Shown: positions 8,773 through 16,663 of the stretch, one piece after another | Numbering within the stretch: position 1 is the stretch's first letter | Layout: every line of letters begins with the position of its first letter | From: Porphyrobacter sp. IPPAS B-1204 | GTDB lineage: Bacteria > Pseudomonadota > Alphaproteobacteria > Sphingomonadales > Sphingomonadaceae | Direction: 5' to 3' | DNA length: 64,000 nucleotides | Assembly (NCBI GenBank): GCA_003724185.1 | Contig: RHGM01000001.1 | Location: 558,001-622,000, forward strand | The notes under the pieces: model-generated | Told to the model about the DNA's origin: nothing | The model's input: the letters and a program-made list of their open reading frames with translations, nothing else | The model's database searches: none | Made by a program: the position numbers and the translations under genes

Positions 8773-9731
8773 TTGCCCGCCGCATGCTTGGCCTGCTGGC
8801 GGCCGTGCTGGCCGTGCTGGCACCGGTGCTGCCGCTGGCGGCTGAGGCTCCAGCCGCCGCCGCACGGGAGGAAATCCGCCTGTGGCCCGGCACCCCGCCC
8901 GGCAATGGCAAGGTTACGGGGGCCGAAGTGCTGGGCGACAAGGGCGGCGCTTATGGCGCGGTCTCCAACGTCTCAACCCCGCGGATGCGGGTCTATCGTC
9001 CGGAAAATCCCAATGGCGCTGCCGTGCTGGTGGCAGGCGGCGGTGGTTATTTCCGGATCCAGCTGTGGAAGGAAAGCACGCCCGCTGCCGAGTGGTTGCA
9101 GGCGCAGGGCTTCACCGTGTTCGAACTGATCTACCGCCTGCCCAATGACGGTTGGGATTCCGCCGCGCCCTTCATGGACGCGCAGCGGGCGATGAAGATC
9201 ATCCGCACCCGCGCTGGTGAATTCGGGATCGATCCGGGCAAGATCGGGATCATGGGCTTTTCCGCCGGAGGACACCTTGCCGGCTTCACCGCCTACCAAT
9301 CCGGCCGCGCGCTCTATGCCGGGGGCGACCGTTACGAGGCCGCTTCCGCACGGCCCGATTTCGCCGTGCTGCTGTTCCCGGTCGTCACGCTGCGCAAGCC
9401 CTATGACACAACCCGCACCCGGCGCGAGATCATCGGTGACAAGGCCACCACCAGGGCCGAGAACGAGTGGTCGCTGGACACCTACGCCACCAAGGACGCG
9501 CCGCCGACCATCATCTTTGCCTCTGCCGACGATCCGACCACGCCGCCGGGGCACGGCATTCTCTTGTTTCAAACCCTCACCGCTGCCGGGGCGAGCGCGG
9601 AACTGCACATGTTCCGCGACGGCGGACACGGCTGGGGTCTGGGCAAGCCGGAACAGGTCATCAGCCAATGGCCCGGCCTTTTTGCGCATTGGGCACAATC
9701 ACTAAAAATCATTGAAAACCGGGGAGAATAA
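8769..9731 (+). CDS. Secreted alpha/beta-hydrolase (acetyl-esterase/BD-FAE type)
   Basis: 320 residues with a signal peptide (about 1-25, ending P-L-A-A-E-A) and an esterase fold: oxyanion-region V-A-G-G-G-G-Y-F, nucleophile elbow G-F-S-A-G-G-H-L-A, acid in S-A-D-D-P-T-T-P and catalytic histidine in D-G-G-H-G-W-G-L. This pattern fits acetylxylan-esterase-like enzymes and related periplasmic esterases. Its ATG overlaps the dctA stop by four bases, and its own stop is two bases before the next start, so it is translationally coupled inside the dctA operon. Likely deacylates an imported substrate in the periplasm; the substrate is unknown. Confidence 0.85.
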   Translation: MIARRMLGLLAAVLAVLAPVLPLAAEAPAAAAREEIRLWPGTPPGNGKVTGAEVLGDKGGAYGAVSNVSTPRMRVYRPENPNGAAVLVAGGGGYFRIQLWKESTPAAEWLQAQGFTVFELIYRLPNDGWDSAAPFMDAQRAMKIIRTRAGEFGIDPGKIGIMGFSAGGHLAGFTAYQSGRALYAGGDRYEAASARPDFAVLLFPVVTLRKPYDTTRTRREIIGDKATTRAENEWSLDTYATKDAPPTIIFASADDPTTPPGHGILLFQTLTAAGASAELHMFRDGGHGWGLGKPEQVISQWPGLFAHWAQSLKIIENRGE

Positions 9732-9733
9732 CC

Positions 9734-12700
9734 ATGTCCACCACCTTTCTGAGCAGGTTTGTCCTGATGTGCGGCGGCAGCCTGATTGCCGCCAGCGCGG
9801 TGCAGGCGCAGGACGTCGTCGATGTCACGACAGCGCCGACCGATGCCGAGCTGGAGCGCGAGATCGTCGTCACCGGCTCGCAGATCCAGGGCGCGAAGAT
9901 CAACGATGTGCTGCCCGTCACCGTGCTGGACGAAACCGACATCGCCAACGTGGCGGCGACCTCGGGTGATGAACTGTTCCGCGCCATCCCGCAGGCAGGC
10001 GCGGTCGCGTTCAACGAACAGAACGACGTCACTTCGAACAACGCCCGCGGCGATGCGGCCTCGATCAACCTGCGCGATCTGGGCACCGGCAACACGCTGC
10101 TGCTGATCAACGGACGCCGCATGGTGCTGAACCCCGGTTTCCAGACGGAACTGCTGGTGCCGGTGGTCAGCCCCGACACCAACGAAATCGTCCCCGGCAG
10201 CGTCCGGCGGCTGGAAGTGCTGCGTGATGGCGCTTCGGCGGTCTATGGTGCCGACGCCGTGGCGGGCGTGGTGAACACCATCCTGCGCGGCAACCGCAAG
10301 GGTGGCTTCATCGAGGGCGAATACCGCGATTCGGACGGCACCGGCCTTTACAGCACCCAGATCAACGGCGGCTACGGCTTCGACTTCGCCGGCGGGCGCG
10401 CTAACCTGACCGTGTATGGCGGCTATTTCTACGAAAATGGAATGCAGGCATCCGAGCGGGCCTATTCCGCCGATGATGACAAGACCCCGCTGTTGGTCGG
10501 CACCGATTTCGAGGGCGACACGCAGTTCAACAACCGCAACACCTTCGGCCCCTTCGGCCAGTTCCGCATTCTCGCCCCGGCCAATGCCACGCCGATCCGC
10601 GCCACCCAGTTCTATCTCCAGCCCAGCACCTTCACCGGCTGCCGCCTCGATTTCGGCGAGGGCCTCTGCGCCCGCAACGGCTCGACCCCGGTGGCCGCCG
10701 TGCGCTACAACCGCGCGGTCGGCGCCACGCTTATCAGCGAAAAGACCCGCTACAACGCCGCCATGCTGCTCAATTACGAGTTCAGTAACAGCATCGAAGG
10801 CTACTTCGAAGGCACGTTCTACCGTTCCGAAAGCAGCCGCAACATCACCCCGGCAGCAAACCTCAGCGCCGTGCCGGTGGGGATTTCGCGCAATGCCTTC
10901 TGGAACCCGTTCGGACCGGTGACCTTCCCGGGCGGCGTGGCCAACCCCAACCGCCTGCCGGGAACGACGATCTCCGCCAATGGCGCGGACCTCATCATGG
11001 AGCGGTATCGCTTCGTCGATGTCGGCAACCGCACGGTCGATGTCGACAAGAATTCCTACCGCCTCGTCGCGGGCTTGCGCGGCAATTTCGGCGCGTGGGA
11101 CTTCGACACCGGCTTTGTCTATTCCGAGGCCAAGACCACCGATCTTGAAGGCAACCGCGTCTCGCTGACGCTGTTCCAGCAGGCCGTGAACCAGTCGACC
11201 CCCAATGCCTATAACCCGTTCAACGGCGGCTGCGTAACGGGTGACCCGGGCGTTGGCGATTGCACCCCCAATCCGCAGAGCGCGATCGATCCGTTCTTGA
11301 TCGACGTGTTCCGCAAGGGCGGCACCAGCCTTGCACTGGCGGATTTCAAGGTCAGCAACAGCAGCCTGCTCAGCCTGCCGGGCGGCGATGTCGGCGTGGC
11401 AGCCGGGATCGAGTGGCGGCGCGAGACCTTCTTCGATGATCGCGATCCGCGCATTGATGGCACCATCACCTGGACCGACAGCGTCACCGGCGTGTTCGAC
11501 GGCAGCGATGTCGCCGGCACCAGCGCATCGCCCGACACCAGCGGCACGCGCGAGGTGTGGTCGGCCTTCGTGGAAACCCTTGTCCCGCTGGTGAGCGAGG
11601 ACATGGAAATCCCGCTGGTCACCTCGCTCAACCTTCAGCTGGCTGGCCGCATGGAGCACTTCCGGGACATCGACGAAACCGCGATCGTCCCGCGTGCCGC
11701 CGCGTCGTGGACCGTGGTGCCCGGCCTGATGTTCCGGGGCGCATGGTCACGCGGCTTCCGCGCGCCGAACCTGGTGCAGGTCAATGACGCTGGCACCACC
11801 CGTTCCAACACCCGTGACGATTTCGTGATCTGTCAGGCACAGGTTGAAAAGGGCCAGCTTGCCAATCTTGGCATATGCCCGGGTGAAGGCGTCATCAGCT
11901 TCCGTTCCGGCACCGATCGGCTGGAACCGGAAGACAGCGAGAGCATCAATCTTGGTGCCGTGCTGGAGCCTGCGTTCATTCCCGGCCTGACGCTGACTGC
12001 GGATTACTGGCGCGTGAAGCAGACCGGCCTTGTCGGCACCTTCGGCGACGATAACGCCATCGCGCTTGACCTCCTGCTCCGTCAGGCGGGTGGCAGCAAT
12101 CCCAACGTGATCCGCGCCGCGCCCACGCAGGAACAGATCGACCTGTTCACAGGCACCAGCCTTGCCCCGGCGGGCGAGATCATCCGCGTGGTGGATGACT
12201 ATCTCAACCTCGACAGCCGCGTGTCAAAGGGCTGGGACTTCGGGGTTTCCTACAATGTCCCCGAATTCGGTCTGGGCAAGTTCCGCGTGCGCTTCAACGC
12301 GGCGCGCCTGGAAAGCTTTGTCCAGTCGGCCGGGGCGGACGGGCAGACCCTAATCGATGCGGTCGCCAACGGGGACTTGCCGCCTGAAATCAGAATCGAC
12401 GGTCTGGGCCAGTTGTTGGAGATCGAAGGCCGGCCCAAGTGGCGCTACAGCGGCTCGGTCAACTGGGGCAGCGGTCCGGTCGATGTGTCGCTGTTTGCCA
12501 ACTATGTCGGCGAGGTCTGGAACACCAGCGTCAGCCGTGATGTGCCGCTGGTGTCGGATGATCCCAACGCGAACTTCTACCGCGTGGGCGATTTCCTCAC
12601 GTTCAACACCGCGATCAGCTACACCTTCGAGAACGGCGGTGCGCTGGATGGCACACGCATCCGGCTGGGGGTGAACAACCTGTTCGACAAGGATCCGCCG

Positions 12701-12787
12701 CTCGCTGACGATACCTACGGCTTCTTCAGCGCCCTGCACTCGCCGCGCGGGCGGATGTGGCGGGTTGAACTGCGCAAGACCTTCTGA
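9734..12787 (+). CDS. TonB-dependent outer-membrane receptor
   Basis: 1017 residues. Signal peptide (about 1-25, ending A-V-Q-A-Q), a TonB-box-like E-R-E-I-V-V-T-G-S region, plug domain with L-R-D-L-G-T-G-N-T-L-L-L-I-N-G-R-R and R-R-L-E-V-L-R-D-G-A-S-A-V-Y-G-A-D-A-V-A-G-V-V-N, then a long beta-barrel ending in aromatic R-V-E-L-R-K-T-F. The plug style is that of the large sphingomonad and Xanthomonas carbohydrate or peptide receptors, not small siderophore receptors. A GGGGAG ribosome site precedes the ATG. It follows dctA and the esterase with no gap and precedes a peptidase by 13 bases, so the transported ligand is probably processed by these enzymes. Confidence 0.93.
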   Translation: MSTTFLSRFVLMCGGSLIAASAVQAQDVVDVTTAPTDAELEREIVVTGSQIQGAKINDVLPVTVLDETDIANVAATSGDELFRAIPQAGAVAFNEQNDVTSNNARGDAASINLRDLGTGNTLLLINGRRMVLNPGFQTELLVPVVSPDTNEIVPGSVRRLEVLRDGASAVYGADAVAGVVNTILRGNRKGGFIEGEYRDSDGTGLYSTQINGGYGFDFAGGRANLTVYGGYFYENGMQASERAYSADDDKTPLLVGTDFEGDTQFNNRNTFGPFGQFRILAPANATPIRATQFYLQPSTFTGCRLDFGEGLCARNGSTPVAAVRYNRAVGATLISEKTRYNAAMLLNYEFSNSIEGYFEGTFYRSESSRNITPAANLSAVPVGISRNAFWNPFGPVTFPGGVANPNRLPGTTISANGADLIMERYRFVDVGNRTVDVDKNSYRLVAGLRGNFGAWDFDTGFVYSEAKTTDLEGNRVSLTLFQQAVNQSTPNAYNPFNGGCVTGDPGVGDCTPNPQSAIDPFLIDVFRKGGTSLALADFKVSNSSLLSLPGGDVGVAAGIEWRRETFFDDRDPRIDGTITWTDSVTGVFDGSDVAGTSASPDTSGTREVWSAFVETLVPLVSEDMEIPLVTSLNLQLAGRMEHFRDIDETAIVPRAAASWTVVPGLMFRGAWSRGFRAPNLVQVNDAGTTRSNTRDDFVICQAQVEKGQLANLGICPGEGVISFRSGTDRLEPEDSESINLGAVLEPAFIPGLTLTADYWRVKQTGLVGTFGDDNAIALDLLLRQAGGSNPNVIRAAPTQEQIDLFTGTSLAPAGEIIRVVDDYLNLDSRVSKGWDFGVSYNVPEFGLGKFRVRFNAARLESFVQSAGADGQTLIDAVANGDLPPEIRIDGLGQLLEIEGRPKWRYSGSVNWGSGPVDVSLFANYVGEVWNTSVSRDVPLVSDDPNANFYRVGDFLTFNTAISYTFENGGALDGTRIRLGVNNLFDKDPPLADDTYGFFSALHSPRGRMWRVELRKTF

Positions 12788-12800
12788 CAGGCCCCGGCCC

Positions 12801-13986
12801 ATGGGCATCGCAAAGCGGTACGTATGGGCGGGTCTGGCCCTGCTGGTGGGGGGGATGTGCTTCGGCGCCCCCTCCGCCAGCAGGGTTTGGGTTACAGATG
12901 CCGGCGGGGGTCACGGGAACAGATTGTCGCACGGCTTCGGTTAACCTCTATTTCGATTTCGAAGGGGCCGCGCCTTCGGCCTGCGCCGTCACCGGGGAGC
13001 GGGCGTTTACCCTTCTCGTCACGCCGGAGCACGCGCCGCCGATCAACCCCAGTCCGTGGTATGCCTTCCGCTATGAAGCATCAGGCGATGCGCCCGTCAG
13101 CGTGACGCTGCGCTATCTGGGCGGCAAGCATCGCTACGCGCCAAAAATTGCGGTGCCAGGGGGCGAGTGGCGGGATCTGCGTGCAGAAACGGCTCCTGAC
13201 GGCAGCAGCGCAGTGCTGCGCCTGCCTGCAGGCGATGGTATTGTCGCAGCGCAGGAAGTCATCGTGCCGGACGACGCTCGCGCCGATCTGGCCCGGTGGA
13301 GCGCGGCGAGCGGCGCGCCGGTCTTCACCCTCGGCCAATCACATGATGGCCGCCCGATCAAAGCGATCCGGCTGGGCCGCGCCGATGCGCCAAGGCTGGT
13401 GATTCTGCTCGGCCGCCAGCACCCGCCCGAAGTGACGGGCGCCATCGCGATGACCGCATTTGTCGATGCTTTGGCGCGGCGTGCAGATACGCTTGGGGAC
13501 GTGCAGGTGCTGGTCGTGCCGATGCTCAACCCCGATGGCGTGGTGCGCGGACACTGGCGCGCCAATCGCGGCGCCATCGATTTGAACCGCGACTGGGGCG
13601 ATTTCACCCAGCCGGAAACCCGCGCGGTAAAGACGTGGCTGGATGCGCTCCCCACCGCTGTGCGTCCGGTCCTGATGGTGGATTTCCACTCGACCGCGCG
13701 CAACCTGTTCTATGTTCAGGGTGACGAGGCAACCCCAGCGCAAAAACGGTTTCTGGCCGCATGGCTCGAAGGGCGCGAAGATGCCGTTCCCGGCTACAAC
13801 TTCACCATCGAACCGCGCAACGCCAACCCCGGCAGCGGCACCGCCAAGAACTGGTTTTACGCCCGTTACGCGATCCCCGCCTACACCTACGAAGTCGGCG
13901 ACACAGCCGACCGCGCGGCCACTCGGACGATGGCCGAAATGCTGGCCGGTACCCTGCTCCCTGCGCTCGATAGCCTCACCGATTGA
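12801..13986 (+). CDS. M14 zinc carboxypeptidase lipoprotein, frameshifted at a G7 run
   Basis: The catalytic part (readable from about 12860) is an M14 metallocarboxypeptidase: zinc motif Q-H-P-P-E, third ligand in V-D-F-H-S-T and catalytic Glu in Y-T-Y-E-V-G-D. In the frame of the mature protein there is no signal peptide, but the ATG at 12801 in the neighbouring frame encodes M-G-I-A-K-R-Y-V-W-A-G-L-A-L-L. Removing one G from the seven-G run at 12848-12854 joins the frames and yields L-L-V-G-G-C-A-S-A-P-P-P, a textbook lipobox and linker, for a 394-residue lipoprotein. The next usable start inside the catalytic frame (ATG 12898) would give a cytoplasmic fragment. It ends the dctA-esterase-receptor operon. 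Confidence 0.85.
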
Positions 13987-14271
13987 CGCTGCCCCGCCCC
14001 CTCCGGCATCGCCCTTATTGCCGACGCAAATGCGATGAGCTGATGGTGGCTTGCACGCTTGTCACTTGACGCACTCCCGGTGTTGGCAGACAACCTGTGC
14101 CAGCCCTGCGATGAAAAGCATAAAACGGGCACCGCCGGGAATGCCGCAAAATGCGCAGCCCGCTGGATGAATATGGTGGCGGATGGGGATCGTCTGCCCG
14201 GTTTGACTGGTCGCTTGTCCTATCGTTCCGGATAATCGCTGATCCCTGCCCGTTGACGAGGGGATGAGTCG

Positions 14272-15327
14272 ATGCTGCAAGACACAACCAGCGCTACGGA
14301 TGAAGCCGACTGGATCGGATGTCTGACCTATAAAAGCGTCGCCACTGCAACCCCCAGCCCCGCCGATCTGCGTGCGCTGGTGAGCAAGGCGCGCGAGCGT
14401 AACCGCAATATGAGCGTCACCGGAATGCTCCTCTATGAAGACGGTTCGTTCCTGCAAACGCTCGAAGGGCCGCCCGACAAGTTGAGCGCGCTGTGGACCT
14501 CGATCCGGCAGGACACCCGCCACGACCATATCGAGGTGCTGAGCGAACATATCGCCCCGGCGCGACTGTTTTCGGAATGGGACATGCTGCTCCACAGCAA
14601 GCTTGATCCTGCGCCCATGCCGCAACTTGCCGGACGGCCCGCCCCCGCGGCGATGGCGGGCCATATCAACAAGATTGTCACCTTGGCTCTGAATGCCGAC
14701 GACATCGGCCTCAACACCCTGATCGCATCACTTGCGCAGCAGGGCTTCACCAGCGCCGCAATTATCACCCTCCTGATCGAGCCGGCTGCCCGCGTGCTTG
14801 GCGATGCTTGGTTGGCGGATGACTGCAGCGAGCTCGATCTCACCATCGGCCTCAGCATGCTGCAACTCGCCGGACACGCGGTGCGCTACGAAGCGGGTGG
14901 GCAGACCATCGGCAACAACCGCTACAGCATCCTGCTGGCGACCGCTCCGGGCGAGAAGCACATGCTGGGCACATCCCTGCTGGCCGACCAGTTCACCGAC
15001 GCCGGATGGCGGGTCGAAATGGCGTTTCCCGGCAGTGACGAGGCGCTCGCCAACCAGCTCAGCGCGCAGCATCCCGATGCCGTGGATATCGGCCTGTCGG
15101 ATGCGATGCCGCGGAACCACGCACTTGACCGCCTGCGCGCCACCATCGGATTGAGCCGCCTTGCAACGCCCGACCAGCCGACGGTCATCTCGGTGGGCGG
15201 ACGCCTGTTTGCCGAAGCTGCCGAAACTGCGCGGTCGGTGGGCGCTGACCATGCGCGCATGACCGCCGCAGGCGCAAGCATCCGCATGGCCGAGCTCGTC
15301 AAACAAAGCCGCGCCCGCCGGGGCTGA
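14272..15327 (+). CDS. BLUF photoreceptor with heme/cobalamin-binding (SCHIC-like) domain, AppA-type
   Basis: 351 residues. The N-terminal BLUF domain (about 12-110) keeps the flavin-photocycle residues: Tyr20, Asn44, Gln62, Trp103 and Met105, each one position off the AppA numbering (Y21, N45, Q63, W104, M106). The C-terminal part (about 130-345) resembles the B12-binding-like domain that binds heme in AppA: helical L-I-E-P-A-A-R-V-L-G-D-A-W segment, then a Rossmann-like half with P-G-E-K-H-M-L-G, where His230 is in the position of the ligand in D-x-H-x-x-G. AppA integrates blue light and redox to control photosynthesis genes; none are in this window. It reads toward a fatty-acid desaturase gene, which may be its target or only a neighbour. 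Confidence 0.85.
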   Translation: MLQDTTSATDEADWIGCLTYKSVATATPSPADLRALVSKARERNRNMSVTGMLLYEDGSFLQTLEGPPDKLSALWTSIRQDTRHDHIEVLSEHIAPARLFSEWDMLLHSKLDPAPMPQLAGRPAPAAMAGHINKIVTLALNADDIGLNTLIASLAQQGFTSAAIITLLIEPAARVLGDAWLADDCSELDLTIGLSMLQLAGHAVRYEAGGQTIGNNRYSILLATAPGEKHMLGTSLLADQFTDAGWRVEMAFPGSDEALANQLSAQHPDAVDIGLSDAMPRNHALDRLRATIGLSRLATPDQPTVISVGGRLFAEAAETARSVGADHARMTAAGASIRMAELVKQSRARRG

Positions 15328-15564
15328 ACAGCGCCGCTCAGCGGCTTGCGGGCAATGCATGACAATCGCTTGGCGTGCGCAATTATTGCTTGCATGACGC
15401 GGGGCGGCGTTGGATGGATGCGCGGTGTTCATCGCGACGGGCCTATACGATATCACCGCTGCACCGCGCGGCCGGGCCGTTCCTTCCCACACACCAGACC
15501 ACCGAATGCCAGCCTCCGCCCTCTTCAGGCAGGCTGACCTCACATATTGGAATTTGCTGTCTTG

Positions 15565-16617
15565 ATGAGAATTTCTACGCTGGATCAACAGCCTGCGGTA
15601 AGCTCTGACGCTGCCGCGCTCGATCCCCGCAAACTGGTCACCGCGCTCAAGCCGTTTTCGACACCGCACACCGGGCGCAGCCTGTGGGAGCTGGCGATCA
15701 CGGTGGGGCCGTTCTGTTTGGTGATGCTGGTGATGCTGGTGGCGATCGATGCCGGCTATCTGGCGGCGCTGCTGCTGGCACCGCTGGCAGGGCTGTTGCT
15801 GCTGCGGGTGTTCATCATCCAGCACGATTGCGGCCATGGCGCTTTCCTGTCGAAGCGCGCGGGCAATGACTGGATCGGGCGCGCACTGGGCGTGCTGACC
15901 TTCACGCCCTATGATTGCTGGCGGCGTTCGCACACGCTGCACCATGCCAACACCGGCAATCTCGATGCACGCGGGTTCGGCGATGTCGACACGCTGACGG
16001 TGGCCGAATATCGCATGGGCACCCCACTGCAACGGTTCTTCTACCGCGCCTACCGCCACCCGGTGGTGCTGTTCGGGATTGGCCCGGCCTATCTGTTCAT
16101 GCTGCGCCACCGCTTGCCCATCGGGCTGATGCGCGAAGGCTCGCAATATTGGGTGAGCGCGATGGCGACCAATCTGGCGACCGCTGCGATCCTTGCCGTG
16201 CTGATCTATGCCTTCGGCTGGGCGACCACGGCACTGGTGGTGATCCCCTCCCTGCTGATCGCCGCATCGACGGGCGTGTATCTGTTCTACATCCAGCACC
16301 AGTTCGAAACCGCGCATTGGGACCGCAAGCCCGACTGGACGTTCCACGATGCGGCGCTGCATGGCAGCACCCATCTGGATCTGCCGCAGCCGCTGCGCTG
16401 GTTCACCGCCAATATCGGGGTGCACCATGTTCACCACCTTTTCAGCCGCATCCCCTTCTACCGCCTTCAGGAGGTTCTGAAGGCCCACCCCGAGCTGCGT
16501 GACGTCAACCGCTATACCCTTTCCCAGACCCTGCGCCCGCTGGTGCTGACGCTGTGGGATGAACGGAGCCGCAGGCTGATCAGCTTCCGGGAAGCGGCGC
16601 GGCTGCCCGCAGTGTGA
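15565..16617 (+). CDS. Membrane fatty-acid desaturase (acyl-lipid, delta-12 type family)
   Basis: 350 residues. The three histidine boxes of membrane desaturases are present: H-D-C-G-H-G, H-T-L-H-H and H-H-V-H-H, with four or more hydrophobic segments between. The spacing and the H-V-H-H third box fit the acyl-lipid/DesA-like group of bacterial omega-6 desaturases, which introduce double bonds into membrane-lipid acyl chains using an electron donor such as ferredoxin. I chose ATG 15565; a TTG six codons upstream (15547) also fits, and neither has a clear ribosome site. It follows the BLUF gene after 237 bases. Regiospecificity cannot be told from sequence. Confidence 0.85.
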   Translation: MRISTLDQQPAVSSDAAALDPRKLVTALKPFSTPHTGRSLWELAITVGPFCLVMLVMLVAIDAGYLAALLLAPLAGLLLLRVFIIQHDCGHGAFLSKRAGNDWIGRALGVLTFTPYDCWRRSHTLHHANTGNLDARGFGDVDTLTVAEYRMGTPLQRFFYRAYRHPVVLFGIGPAYLFMLRHRLPIGLMREGSQYWVSAMATNLATAAILAVLIYAFGWATTALVVIPSLLIAASTGVYLFYIQHQFETAHWDRKPDWTFHDAALHGSTHLDLPQPLRWFTANIGVHHVHHLFSRIPFYRLQEVLKAHPELRDVNRYTLSQTLRPLVLTLWDERSRRLISFREAARLPAV

Positions 16618-16663
16618 GGGCAGAGCGATTGACAAAGCGCGCAGAATGATCTGAGCCGCTGCC

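Noticed and set aside
9569..11659. Minus-strand ORF of 696 codons antisense to the TonB receptor
   Set aside because: Low-complexity, R/G/A-rich translation with no family motifs; it mirrors a clear receptor on the plus strand. High GC leaves few stops in the antisense frame.
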